Below, one piece after another: positions 33,693 to 42,595 of a stretch of DNA of 64,000 bases. A model generated the notes under the pieces. It was not told the DNA's origin and made no database searches. It was given only the letters and a program-made list of their open reading frames with translations. Source of the stretch: Rugosimonospora acidiphila (GTDB lineage Bacteria; Actinomycetota; Actinomycetes; Mycobacteriales; Micromonosporaceae); the NCBI RefSeq assembly GCF_039543385.1, contig NZ_BAABJQ010000040.1:7579-71578 (forward strand), given 5' to 3'. The translations under genes were made by a program, and so were the position numbers. Each line of letters opens with the position of its first letter. The stretch's first letter is position 1.

Positions 33693-35803
33693 GCGACCGA
33701 CCGGCCGGCGGCGCGGTGCTGCGGCGGTTCGTCGAGGCTCGGCACGTGGCGGTCTTCGGCGCGAACGAGCGCCGCCACCACACTCGGATGGTGGTCGAGG
33801 GGGCACGCGCCGCCGGCTTCCCGATGGACGCGGTGCATCTCATCAACCCCCGGTACGACACCGTGCTCGGGCTGCCCTGCCACCCGGACGCCGACGGCCT
33901 GGACCTGCGCGACGGGGTGGCCGTCATCGTGTCGGCGGCGGACTCGGTGGTGGCGGCGCTCGTCGCGGGCGCCGCGGCCGGCTGCCGGGCCGCCGTCGTG
34001 CTCGCCGAGGGCTTCGCCGGCCGCGGCGAGCACGGCGAGGTGCTCGAGCGGCAACTGCGGGAGACCGCCCGGCGGCTGGACGTGGCTCTGCTCGGACCCA
34101 ACACCCTCGGCCTGACCGCGCCCGGCTTCGGCTTCTCGGCGTGGACCGGCGACGGGATCCGGCAGCCGCTGCGGGTCGGCCCGGTCACGCTCGCGTTCCA
34201 GTCCAGCGGCATGCTCAACGTGGTGCTGTCGGTCGTCGCGCACTGGCGGCTGGGCACCCGGCTGGCGCTGTCGGTCGGCAACGAGGGCGGCGTGGAGCTG
34301 GTCGAGGCGCTCGAATTCGCCTGCCAGGACGAGGGCACCCGGGTCGTCGGCGTGTACTGCGAGGCGATCCACGACCCGCGCCGCACCGCGCGGGCGCTGG
34401 CCGCCCTCGCCGCGGCCGGCAAGCCGGTCGTCATGCTCAGCTCCGGGCGCTCGGATCGCTCGCGACGCAACGCGCTGGCCCATGCCGGGCGGCTGGCCTC
34501 GGGTGGGCGCAGCTGGGAGGCGCTGTGCCGCAAGGTCGGCGTCATCCTGGTCGGCGACCTCGACGAGTTCCTGGAGACGCTGTTCGTCGCGGAGTACGGC
34601 GGGGGCTACCGCGACGGCGGGGTCGGACTGGTCACCGTCTCCGGTGGCGACGTCGGGCTGCTGTCCGACCTCGGCGCCGAGGTGGGGTTGGATCTGCCGG
34701 TACCGGACGAGAAGCTGCGCGGCGCGATCGCCGAGGAACTCGGGGCGCCCGACACGATCGGCAACCCGTTGGACTGTGGCGGGTTTACCCGCGAGACCAT
34801 CCTGCGCAGCACCGAACTGCTCTGCGGCGATGCCGCGATAGGCGTGGTCGCGTTCCGTTGCATGCAGCCGCCCGCCCCGACCGAGGCGGCGACCGACCTC
34901 TACACCCGGCTGGTCGAGATCGTGCGCGGCCACGGCAAGCTGCCCATCCTGCTGAGCCGGACCATCGAGCCGCTCGACGCGAGCTGGTTCGAGCTGGCCG
35001 CCCGGCTGGAGGTGCCGCTGCTGATGTCGTACCGCCCGGCGCTGCTGGCGATGCGTAACCTGCTCGCCTGGTCGGCCGCCCGGCGCCGGATCGAGGCCGA
35101 ACCGCCCGAACTCGACGCGCTGCCCACCGCCGTCGCGGCTCCCCCGGAGGGCAGGCTGCTCGACCCGGCCGCCGCCTGGCCCGTCGTCGCCGGCCTCGGG
35201 CTGCGGCACGTGGCCGGCGAGGTGTGCGCGGGGCCGGACGAGGCGGTGGTCGCGGCGCAACGGATGGGCTATCCGGTGGCGGTCAAGGCCGTGGCGTCCG
35301 GGCTGGCGCACAAGAGCCGGGCCGGCGGGGTGGTGCTGGACGCGCGGACCGGCGCCGCGGTGCGCGACGCGTGCCGTGACATCACCCGGTCCATGACGGC
35401 GGCCGGCCTGAGCCTGCAGGGCTTCGAGGTGCAGCGGATGCTTCCCGCCGGGCCGCAACTGGTGCTGGGCATGAGCGTCGACGCGGTCTGCGGACCCGTG
35501 GTTCTGGCGGGCCGGGGCGGCGTCGACGTCGAGTACGGGGCGCCACCGATGCTCCTGGTACCGCCGATCGGCCCGGACGAGGCCCGGGAGGCCACCCTGC
35601 GACTGGTCCGCGCCGGCCTGCTGGCCGGGGTGCCCGAGGCCGATGAGCCCGGTTACCGGGACGCCCTGACGGAGCTGCTGACCCGGTTCTGCCGGCGGGT
35701 GCTGGACGTGCCGGCCGGGGTCACCCAGGTCGACATCAACCCCCTGATTCTCGACGGGGGTACCGCCACCGCCGTCGACGCGGTGGTGGTCCGCACGCCA
35801 TGA
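33689..35803 (+). CDS. ADP-forming acyl-CoA synthetase (acetate-CoA ligase family)
   Basis: 704 residues with alpha and beta parts fused, the usual single-chain layout. CoA-binding Rossmann domain first (VAVFGANERRHHTRMV), then succinyl-CoA-synthetase-like domains with the phospho-His region ALAHAGRLASGG, and from about residue 485 an ATP-grasp domain (YPVAVKAVASGLAHKSRAGGVVL). It would activate a carboxylic acid with CoA and ATP, releasing ADP. GTG 33689 overlaps the DUF35 stop. The acid is unknown. Confidence 0.8.
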   Translation: MSDRPAGGAVLRRFVEARHVAVFGANERRHHTRMVVEGARAAGFPMDAVHLINPRYDTVLGLPCHPDADGLDLRDGVAVIVSAADSVVAALVAGAAAGCRAAVVLAEGFAGRGEHGEVLERQLRETARRLDVALLGPNTLGLTAPGFGFSAWTGDGIRQPLRVGPVTLAFQSSGMLNVVLSVVAHWRLGTRLALSVGNEGGVELVEALEFACQDEGTRVVGVYCEAIHDPRRTARALAALAAAGKPVVMLSSGRSDRSRRNALAHAGRLASGGRSWEALCRKVGVILVGDLDEFLETLFVAEYGGGYRDGGVGLVTVSGGDVGLLSDLGAEVGLDLPVPDEKLRGAIAEELGAPDTIGNPLDCGGFTRETILRSTELLCGDAAIGVVAFRCMQPPAPTEAATDLYTRLVEIVRGHGKLPILLSRTIEPLDASWFELAARLEVPLLMSYRPALLAMRNLLAWSAARRRIEAEPPELDALPTAVAAPPEGRLLDPAAAWPVVAGLGLRHVAGEVCAGPDEAVVAAQRMGYPVAVKAVASGLAHKSRAGGVVLDARTGAAVRDACRDITRSMTAAGLSLQGFEVQRMLPAGPQLVLGMSVDAVCGPVVLAGRGGVDVEYGAPPMLLVPPIGPDEAREATLRLVRAGLLAGVPEADEPGYRDALTELLTRFCRRVLDVPAGVTQVDINPLILDGGTATAVDAVVVRTP

Positions 35804-35892
35804 GCATCCAGACCGATGAGCCGCGTACCGACGAGCCGTGTACCGAGCAGCCGCGCACCGAGGAGCAAGGAGGCAGGGTGTGGATCGCCTGA
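35800..35892 (+). CDS. Possible short repeat peptide (30 aa), translationally coupled
   Basis: ATG overlaps the synthetase stop (ATGA). The frame encodes TDEP/TEQP-type repeats from a 15-bp tandem array and ends just inside the CoA-transferase gene. It may only maintain ribosome flow across the junction. Evidence for a real product is weak. Confidence 0.25.
   Translation: MSIQTDEPRTDEPCTEQPRTEEQGGRVWIA
35812..35871. repeat. 15-bp tandem repeat, about 3.5 copies
   Basis: Units start at 35812, 35827, 35842 and 35857 (first unit ACCGATGAGCCGCGT), degenerating towards the ribosome-binding site of the CoA-transferase. The unit length is a multiple of three. Confidence 0.7.
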
Positions 35893-38021
35893 CGCTGTCC
35901 GACCCGCTCGCGGACGTACGGGTCCTCCAGATCGGCCGCAGGCTGGCCGGCCGTACCCTCACCCGCCTGCTGACCGACCAGGGCGCCCGCGCGCGCGTGG
36001 TCGACCTGGACGCCCCGGACGTTCGTGCCACGGCGCTCGCCGCGGGGGCCGGGTGCCGGGTGGTCATCGACGCGGCCGCACCCGGTCGCGCGGCCGCCGC
36101 GGGGTTGGGCTTCGACGACCTGCGCGCCGTCCGGCCCGATCTCATCCATTGCGCGCTACCGGTCTACCCGCCCGGCACCGCTCCCGAGCCCGCCGGCGTG
36201 GACGACGACGTGGCGGTCGCGGCCGAGCTGGGCCTCAACGACGGGGCGGGCGGGCGGCCACGTGACGAACAGCTTCCGGTGGGCAGCTCGTTCGGCGCGT
36301 TCATGGCCGCCGGATACATCGTCGCGGCCCTGCTCGGCGGCGGGGACGAACCGGCCGGGCAGCGGATAGTGGTCCCGCTGGCCGCGGCGGCACTGACCAC
36401 GGTGGCCCGGCGCCTGATCCGGGCCGAGGACGCCGGCCTGGTCGACCCGATCGCCGGCCCGAGGTTGCCCATCGCCGGCCGGTACGAGTGCGCGGACGGG
36501 CGCTTCATCCAGAGCGGTGGCGCCTACCGCCGGTTCGTGGAGACCCTCATCGACGTGATCGACCGTCCACAGTGGCGTCAGCCGGCGGTCGAGGCACTGT
36601 ACGGGCTGCCCAGCCCGGCGGCCGAGGCGATGTGGCGCGAGCGCCTGGAGGCGGTGTTCCGGGAGCGCTCGGCCGAGGAGTGGGAGCGGGACATCAACGC
36701 CGCGGGCGGATCGTGCACCCAGTGCCGGACCCGCGCCGAGTGGCTGGCCGAGCCGCACGCGCGCGCCGCCGCGATAGTGGTGTCCGACGGTGGGCGGCCG
36801 CGGGCCGGGCGGGCCGTGCGGGTCTTCGAGACGCCGCCGGGCACCCCGCCGCCGGGCGCCCCACGGTCGGCGCGGGCCGCCGGGGATCCCGCTCCGGCCG
36901 GCGCCGGTGGCGCTCCGTTGGCCGGGCTGGTGGTCGTCGACCTGAGCATCGTGCTGGCCGGCCCGACCTGCGGACGTACCCTCGCCGACCTCGGCGCCGA
37001 CGTCATCAAGGTGGACGACCCGCGGCGCCCGGTCAGCCCGTACGGGTGGCTCGAGGTCAACCGGGGCAAGCGAAGCATCCTGCTCGACCTGCGCCGCGAG
37101 GAGGGCAGGGAGGTGCTGTGGCGGATGCTGGCCCGCGCCGACGTGCTCATCGAGAACTACCGGCACGGCAAGCTCGACCGGCTGGGGTTCGGCTTCGAGG
37201 AGGTGGCCCGGGTCCGGCCCGGCATCGTCTACGCCTCGCTCAACGCGTTCGACGTCGGCGGCCCCTGGGCGTCCCGGCCCGGCTGGGAGCACAACGCGCA
37301 GGCGGCCACCGGCATGCAACTGGCCCTGCCCGGCTGGGGCCCCGGCACGCCGCCGGGCCAGGTGACGTACCCGCTCAACGACTTCGGCACCGGGCTGCTC
37401 GGCGCGTACGGCATCCTGCTGGCGCTGCGCCGCCGGGAGGCCACCGGCGCCGCGCAGTTCGTCGGGGCCAGCCTGGCGCGTACCGCCACGGTCATCCAGA
37501 GCCCGCTGTTCGAGGGCGGTGCGGACCGGGGCGCGGACGGGCCGCACTGGCTGCCCTGTCCGGACGGGTTCGTCGGCGTGCTGATCGCGCCGGCCACCGG
37601 GCCGGGCGTCGGGTCCGTGAACGGCGCGGCCGGCGGGCCGGGCGCCGAGAGCCTCCGGCGGGCCCGGGACATCGCCGTGCTGGCGCGGGACCGCGAGGAC
37701 GCGGCGGCCCGGCTGCGCGAGGCCGGATTCGGCTGCGTGGTGCTGCGCGGCTCGGCCGAACTGCCGTCCCGGCCCTGGGTGGCCGAGGGCGGGCTGGCCG
37801 TCGAGTGGGAGCATCCCCGCTGGGGCGGGCTGCGCCAGTCCCGCCCGCGCGGCTGGGCGTCCGGGTTCGCGCCGTCGCCCGGGTACCCGGCGCCCGACCC
37901 CGGCCGGGACACCTCGGCGCTGCTGTCCGAGCACGGGTACGACGAGCGCGAGGTCCGCCATCTCGTCGGGTCCGGAACGGTGGCATCGAGGCCACTGTTC
38001 GAGATGTGGTCGGACGCGTGA
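35880..38021 (+). CDS. Tandem class III (CaiB/BaiF) CoA-transferase
   Basis: 713 residues, twice the usual length. The first half (about 1-335) is a diverged CaiB domain. The second (about 345-710) is well conserved: AGPTCGRTLADLGADVIKVDDP, NRGKRSILLDLR, ADVLIENYRHGKLDRLGFG. At the site of the catalytic Asp the second half reads GWEHNAQAATG, a Glu instead. GTG 35880 follows AAGGAGG. It probably moves CoA between carboxylic acids, working next to the acyl-CoA synthetase. Whether Glu supports catalysis is not known from the sequence. Confidence 0.75.
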   Translation: MDRLTLSDPLADVRVLQIGRRLAGRTLTRLLTDQGARARVVDLDAPDVRATALAAGAGCRVVIDAAAPGRAAAAGLGFDDLRAVRPDLIHCALPVYPPGTAPEPAGVDDDVAVAAELGLNDGAGGRPRDEQLPVGSSFGAFMAAGYIVAALLGGGDEPAGQRIVVPLAAAALTTVARRLIRAEDAGLVDPIAGPRLPIAGRYECADGRFIQSGGAYRRFVETLIDVIDRPQWRQPAVEALYGLPSPAAEAMWRERLEAVFRERSAEEWERDINAAGGSCTQCRTRAEWLAEPHARAAAIVVSDGGRPRAGRAVRVFETPPGTPPPGAPRSARAAGDPAPAGAGGAPLAGLVVVDLSIVLAGPTCGRTLADLGADVIKVDDPRRPVSPYGWLEVNRGKRSILLDLRREEGREVLWRMLARADVLIENYRHGKLDRLGFGFEEVARVRPGIVYASLNAFDVGGPWASRPGWEHNAQAATGMQLALPGWGPGTPPGQVTYPLNDFGTGLLGAYGILLALRRREATGAAQFVGASLARTATVIQSPLFEGGADRGADGPHWLPCPDGFVGVLIAPATGPGVGSVNGAAGGPGAESLRRARDIAVLARDREDAAARLREAGFGCVVLRGSAELPSRPWVAEGGLAVEWEHPRWGGLRQSRPRGWASGFAPSPGYPAPDPGRDTSALLSEHGYDEREVRHLVGSGTVASRPLFEMWSDA

Positions 38022-38126
38022 GGCGGCGGGCCGGACGGTGCGAGGGTTTCGGATCGCGCGATCGCCGCCGCGGGCGGTGCCATCGGATCCCGGGACCCGG
38101 CAACGACTCCTAAGGTGGGCAGGCGC

Positions 38127-39374
38127 ATGCCTCTGTTCATGGACACCTCACCGCTGCGCGACAGTGCGCAATTCCGCCGCCTCTGGCTCGGGTACGCCGT
38201 CAACCAGTTGGGCTCGCAGCTCACGGTCGTCGCCGTCGCGTACCAGATCTATCAGCTCACCGGCTCCAGCCTCGACGTTGGCCTGATCAGTCTCGCCCAG
38301 ATCGTGCCGGCGATCGTCGGACCCATCATCGGCGGCTCGATCGCGGACGCGATGGACCGCAGGACCGTGCTGTTCTACACGAATGTCGGCGGCGCGCTGT
38401 GCACGCTCGCGCTCGCCGTCAACGCGAGCCTGTCGCACCCGGCGATCTGGCCGCTCTACGTGCTCGCGGCGGTCGCGGCGGGCTTCTCCGGCGCGGACAA
38501 CCCGACCCGCACGGCGATGATGATTTCGTTGGTCGACCGTGGCTCGATCGTCGCCGCCAACGCCCTGCGCACTCTGCTGCAACAGATCGCCTACGTGATC
38601 GGGCCGGCCGTCGCCGGCCTGCTGCTGGCCGACTTCGGCATCCGGGTGGTGTTCTGGGCCGACGCGGCCACGTTTGCGGTGGCCCTGGTCGCCGTGGCCA
38701 GCCTCGCGCCGCAGCCGCCGCACGGCGGCGGCACCCGCTTCGGCGTGCAGTCGGTCCTCGAGGGTTTCCGCTTCCTGCGCGGGCGGCAGGCCATTCAGGG
38801 GTGCTTTGTCGCGGACCTGAACGCGACGATCCTGGGCATGCCCAGCTCCCTGTTCCCCGCGCTCGGGGTGCATTTCTTCCACGGCGGGGCGCAGGCCGTC
38901 GGTTACCTGTACGCCGCGCCGGGGGCCGGTGCCTTCCTGGGCGCTCTGTTCAGCGGCTGGATTCCGCGGGTGCGCCGGCAGGGTCGGGCGGTGGTGCTGG
39001 CCATCGCGCTGTGGGGCGTGGCCATCGTGGCGTTCGGCTTCGTGCGCGTGCTGTGGCTGGCCCTGATCCTGCTGGCGATAGCCGGCGGCGCGGACGTGGT
39101 GTCTGCCGTCGCCCGCAGCTCCATCCTCCAGCAGGAGGTCACCGACGGGCTGCGCGGGCGGCTCGCGTCCATCCAGACCGCCGTGGTGCAGGTCGGGCCG
39201 CGGCTGGGCAACGGCGAGGCCGGGTTGGCGGCCTCGCTCGGCACGCAGTTCTCCGTCGTGTCGGGCGGGATCGGATGCGTTGTCGGGATAGCCATCATCG
39301 CCGTGCTGATGCCGCGCTTCGCCAGATACGAGAAGCCGGTCATCCCCGACCCGGTCGTGGCCGGCGTCCCGTGA
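38127..39374 (+). CDS. MFS transporter (DHA3/EntS-like)
   Basis: 415 residues with about 12 hydrophobic segments. The start SPLRDSAQFRRLWLGYAVNQLGSQLTVVAVAYQIYQLTGSS and GGSIADAMDRRTVL (motif A) are typical of the EntS-type exporter branch. It could export a toxic intermediate or take up substrate. ATG 38127 is about nine bases after AAGGTGG. It is the last gene of the CoA cassette; no strong hairpin follows. Confidence 0.8.
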   Translation: MPLFMDTSPLRDSAQFRRLWLGYAVNQLGSQLTVVAVAYQIYQLTGSSLDVGLISLAQIVPAIVGPIIGGSIADAMDRRTVLFYTNVGGALCTLALAVNASLSHPAIWPLYVLAAVAAGFSGADNPTRTAMMISLVDRGSIVAANALRTLLQQIAYVIGPAVAGLLLADFGIRVVFWADAATFAVALVAVASLAPQPPHGGGTRFGVQSVLEGFRFLRGRQAIQGCFVADLNATILGMPSSLFPALGVHFFHGGAQAVGYLYAAPGAGAFLGALFSGWIPRVRRQGRAVVLAIALWGVAIVAFGFVRVLWLALILLAIAGGADVVSAVARSSILQQEVTDGLRGRLASIQTAVVQVGPRLGNGEAGLAASLGTQFSVVSGGIGCVVGIAIIAVLMPRFARYEKPVIPDPVVAGVP

Positions 39375-39686
39375 CCGGGCCGGGGCACACCGATTGCCGG
39401 GCGCGAAGCTGTTGTTCAGGCCGGGTGCGGTGGATTACAGTGGCATCCAACATAGGCTATATAATGCAGGGTACAGAGATCGCGCAGGCCCCAGTGCGGG
39501 ACGGCGCGAGGCGGGCGGGTTTCCGCCGCACCCACCTGGCTATGTCTCGATGAGATCGGCGGATCCGTTCGGCGCTGGCGACGACCGCGAGATCTGTCCC
39601 CGTGAGCCGAGGCCGGGCGTACCGCTGGCCAGGACACCGCTTTGTCGACGTCGGACCGCCGGTGACGAAAGGACAGGGCAAGGCAG
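39375..39686 (+). other. Intergenic region with promoter and long leader
   Basis: This 312-base gap holds operator site 8 and a leader of about 215 bases. No gene or hairpin of note was seen. Confidence 0.4.
39435..39465 (+). promoter_or_regulatory. Promoter with regulon operator, site 8
   Basis: A perfect TATAAT -10 lies at 39460-39465, with a weak -35 TTACAG at 39435-39440. The reverse complement of 39449-39461 is TATAGCCTATGTT, an exact core match that overlaps the -10. It serves the binding lipoprotein at 39687. Confidence 0.65.
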
Positions 39687-40730
39687 ATGACGCATCCCTC
39701 GCGGCCCGGTAGACCCGGAGCCAGCCCACTACGAAGGCTCACCCCACGAACGCTGTCCCTCCTGGCGGCGGGCGCAGCCCTGACGCTGGCCGCGACGGCG
39801 TGCTCGTCGTCGGGCGACGGGTCCGGCGGCGCCTCGCTGCAGACGATCACCGTGGGCGTCTCGGGCGCCACGGGCAACACCGCGCCCATCTTCGTCGGCG
39901 TGGACGGCGGCACGTTCAAGAAGTACGGGCTGAACGTGGAGGTGAAGGTCCTGACGCCCACCGCCTCCTCGGCCGCGGTCGGCAGCGGAACGGTCGACAT
40001 CGGCGGCGACGGCCCGAACATGGTCGCCTCGGTGCTGGCCTCCAAGTCGGGCGCCAAGGTTATCTTCACCAACGGCATCACCGCGTTCTACCTGGCCACG
40101 CAGCCCTCCATCACGTCCATCGCGCAGCTGAAGGGCAAGACGCTCGCGACCACGACACCCGGTGGTGGCGCGGACAGCGCCGTGCGGGCCGCCCTGATAG
40201 CGAACCATCTGACCCCCGGCAAGGACGTGAAAATCGTCTACCTGAGCCAGAACAGCGCGGCGCTGGCGTCTCTGGGGACCGGCAAGGTGCAGGCCGCCGT
40301 GGTCTCACCTCCGACGACCATCCAGGCGGTCAACCAGTTCCACCTCAAGACGATGGACATCGGGGACTACGTGCTGCCGTCGGTGTACGCGGTCAGCGGC
40401 GGCTTCGCCGCCAAGCACCCCGACCTGGTGACCAAGTTCATCCAGGGGTACATGGCCGCCACCCAACTCGCGAAGACCGACAAGGCCGCCTCGGAGGCCG
40501 CGTTCAAGAAGTACCTCGGCATCAAGGACCAGGCGCAGCTGGACGGCACCTGGGAGCAGTACCGGGACCGATGGGCGGCCTCGCCGTTTCCCACCGAGTA
40601 CCTCAAGGAGTTGCTGGCGAGCCTGTCGCCGCCGAGCACCGCCGACCCGGCGACGCTGATGAACAACTCCTACGTCAACAAGATCGAGCAGTCTCAGTGG
40701 GTGGTGCCCTCGGGCTTCCCCACCAGCTGA
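39687..40730 (+). CDS. NMT1/SsuA-family substrate-binding lipoprotein (orphan)
   Basis: 347 residues with a basic N terminus, hydrophobic stretch and lipobox LAATAC near residue 39, then a Ser/Gly linker. The GVDGGTFKKYGLNVEVKVL and TVDIGGDGPNMVASVL segments are typical. There is no permease or ATPase next to it; it may share the ABC transporter at 8944-10634 as an alternative receptor. It is co-transcribed with an AMDase-like gene, so the ligand may be a related dicarboxylate. Confidence 0.8.
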   Translation: MTHPSRPGRPGASPLRRLTPRTLSLLAAGAALTLAATACSSSGDGSGGASLQTITVGVSGATGNTAPIFVGVDGGTFKKYGLNVEVKVLTPTASSAAVGSGTVDIGGDGPNMVASVLASKSGAKVIFTNGITAFYLATQPSITSIAQLKGKTLATTTPGGGADSAVRAALIANHLTPGKDVKIVYLSQNSAALASLGTGKVQAAVVSPPTTIQAVNQFHLKTMDIGDYVLPSVYAVSGGFAAKHPDLVTKFIQGYMAATQLAKTDKAASEAAFKKYLGIKDQAQLDGTWEQYRDRWAASPFPTEYLKELLASLSPPSTADPATLMNNSYVNKIEQSQWVVPSGFPTS

Positions 40731-40805
40731 TCGGGCACCTGAGAGCGGGCAATGCCCGCACCGAGGGGCCTTACCGAGTTGTCGCAACCACAGAGAGGAC
40801 CCGAT

Positions 40806-41564
40806 GTGAGCGTCGCGACCGTGGACGAGAACCTCCTGGAGAACGGGTACGGCTGGCGGGCCCGGATCGGCTTTCTGAGCCCGGGCATCGTCGATGAGTC
40901 ACTGAGCCGGCAGTTCTACCGGATGGCGCCCCCCGGGGTGACGATGGTGCGGACCAGCCTCAGCGTCACCCAGATCACGACGGACGAGATGTGGAGCGCG
41001 ATCGACCGGGCCGAGGGGGCGGCCCGCGAACTGGCCAAGGAGAAGCCGAACTGCATCCTCGTCGGCGGCTCGCCGACGGTGGTGGTGGGTGGCTTCGGCT
41101 CCGACAAGGAGCTGGCCGCCAAGGTCGAGGCGGCCAGCGGGATCCAGACCTCGACGGCGCAGACCGCCGCGGTCGAGGCGCTGCGCGAACTGGGCGTCTC
41201 CTCGGTGGCCCTCGCCACGCCGTTCCCCGACCCGTTCAACGACCAGCTGGTCGACTTCCTGCGCAAGTCCGGGTTCTCGGTGCCGAGCATGTGCCATCTG
41301 GAGCTGGACTACCGGCGGCTGACGGCCGCCCCGCTGCGCATGGGGTACGAGCTGGCCAAGAAGACCTACCAGCAGGCCGGTGGAGTCGACGCCATCTACT
41401 TCCCGGGCGCGCCCTTCCCGGTGGTGGACCTGATCGAGCCCCTGGAGCAGGAGCTCGGCACCACCGTCATCTCCAGCATGCAGTGCACGCTGTGGAAGGG
41501 CATGCGGATGTCCGGCGTGCGGGACGTCCGCGTCGAGGGATTCGGCAAGCTGCTGCGCCGCTGA
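40806..41564 (+). CDS. Second arylmalonate decarboxylase/maleate isomerase-like protein
   Basis: 252 residues, a close paralogue of the protein at 16032 (shared NGYGWRARIGFLSPG, SRQFYRMAPPGVT, GGSPTVVVGGFGSD, ISSMQCTLWKGMRMSG). As there, the first catalytic Cys is absent and the second is present, matching the arylmalonate decarboxylase pattern. GTG 40806 follows AGAGGACC. A terminator follows 14 bases after the stop. Confidence 0.75.
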   Translation: MSVATVDENLLENGYGWRARIGFLSPGIVDESLSRQFYRMAPPGVTMVRTSLSVTQITTDEMWSAIDRAEGAARELAKEKPNCILVGGSPTVVVGGFGSDKELAAKVEAASGIQTSTAQTAAVEALRELGVSSVALATPFPDPFNDQLVDFLRKSGFSVPSMCHLELDYRRLTAAPLRMGYELAKKTYQQAGGVDAIYFPGAPFPVVDLIEPLEQELGTTVISSMQCTLWKGMRMSGVRDVRVEGFGKLLRR

Positions 41565-41577
41565 CCGGCGGGTGACC

Positions 41578-41606
41578 GGGGTGGGCATGCGATGCATGTC
41601 CACCCC
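41578..41606. terminator. Convergent terminator hairpin
   Basis: A 13-bp stem (41578-41590 with 41594-41606, one G-U) and a 3-base loop, 13 bases after the AMDase-like stop and facing the convergent GntR gene. Confidence 0.7.
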
Positions 41607-41669
41607 GAAAGCCTGTTGCCCCACCGATAGTTCGACCCGAATTTCCGTGCGAAGCGATCGGATGCGCGC

Positions 41670-42350
41670 TCATTCGAAAACGGATCGGAGCCGCGCTCGC
41701 GATTCGGCCACGTGCTCGTACATCAGTCGCGCGGCCCGATCCGCGTGCTTGTCCGCGACGGCCGACACAATAGCGAGATGATCCTGGCGCGCGGACCTGG
41801 ACTGCGCCCGGTCCTTCACCATGATCATGCGATAGCGGTCGCTCATGTCCCACAGCGAATCGAGGATGTTGATGAGAATGGGATTGCCGCACGCCGCGTA
41901 AATCGAGCGGTGCAGGTGCCTATTCCAGTTCAGATGCGCGACCGGATCCGGGTTGCGCGGATGGTCGGTGGCCATGGTGCGCAGCCGTTCGCCATCGTCG
42001 GCCGTGATCTGGTTGGCCGCCGCCGCGACCGCCGCCGGGTCGAGCAGCAGCCGCAACTCGTACACGTTCACCATGGCGTCGTACGACAGCGGGGAGACGG
42101 TGGCGACCCGATGTGCCCTGATCAGCACGAGGCCCTCGGACTCCAGCCGGCGCAGCGCCTCCCGGACCGGGGTCGTCGACAGGCCGAGGTCGGCGGCGAG
42201 TCCCTCCTGATCCAGGTCCGCGTCGGGTGCCAGCTCGCCGCTCAGGATCTGCTGCCGAATTCGGCTGTAGGCCAGGTCGGCCTTGGTCATCGCCGCGAAG
42301 GAGTTGACCTGGAACCCGTACCCCGAAAACTGGCTCGAACTGATGGTCAC
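41670..42350 (-). CDS. GntR-family transcriptional regulator, FCD (FadR/VanR) subgroup
   Basis: 226 residues. The winged helix is at about 10-75 (IRQQILSGELAPDADLDQEGLAADLGLSTTPVREALRRLESEGLV). The C-terminal FCD domain has metal-site histidines in HRSIYAACGNP, RQDHLAIVSA and LMYEHVAESR. GTG 42350 is preceded by AGGGGGCGG; ATG 42401 would put the operator inside the gene. It is the only GntR regulator in the window and has a copy of the locus-wide motif just upstream, so it is the best candidate for regulon controller, probably an effector-released repressor. Confidence 0.85.
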   Translation of the reverse strand: MTISSSQFSGYGFQVNSFAAMTKADLAYSRIRQQILSGELAPDADLDQEGLAADLGLSTTPVREALRRLESEGLVLIRAHRVATVSPLSYDAMVNVYELRLLLDPAAVAAAANQITADDGERLRTMATDHPRNPDPVAHLNWNRHLHRSIYAACGNPILINILDSLWDMSDRYRMIMVKDRAQSRSARQDHLAIVSAVADKHADRAARLMYEHVAESRARLRSVFE

Positions 42351-42400
42351 AGCGCGCCGCCCCCTGCCGAGTCCGGGTAGTTCGCCGACGAACCTACCCA

Positions 42401-42413
42401 TGGAGCCTATACA
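42401..42413. promoter_or_regulatory. Regulon operator upstream of the GntR gene, site 9
   Basis: TGGAGCCTATACA matches the consensus and lies 51 bases upstream of the GTG start of the GntR gene, which suggests autoregulation. The rest of the divergent gap (42351-42595) includes the leaderless promoter of the glycosyltransferase. Confidence 0.6.
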
Positions 42414-42583
42414 CTATCGAGGCTTTGAATATACGCCGTGGAGCGCGGAAAAAGAGCGGCCGTGCGGCTGCGGAGAATTGACACTTTCGCGGGCGGGGAA
42501 TGGCCAGATCGAAATCGCCCGACCAGTCGTGCCGAAAGCCTCGAACCCCGCCATCCGTGCGCATGCCCAACGCCGCGGGCCGG

Positions 42584-42589
42584 TACTGT
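42584..42589 (+). promoter_or_regulatory. -10 element of a likely leaderless transcript
   Basis: TACTGT ends six bases before the ATG of the glycosyltransferase, and no ribosome-binding site is present. This spacing is typical of leaderless actinobacterial mRNAs. Confidence 0.45.
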
Positions 42590-42595
42590 CGGCGC

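Noticed and set aside
32960..36145. Very long open frame on the minus strand (over 1000 codons)
   Set aside because: It is antisense to the thiolase-fold, DUF35 and acyl-CoA synthetase genes, has no recognisable domain, and is explained by the high GC content.
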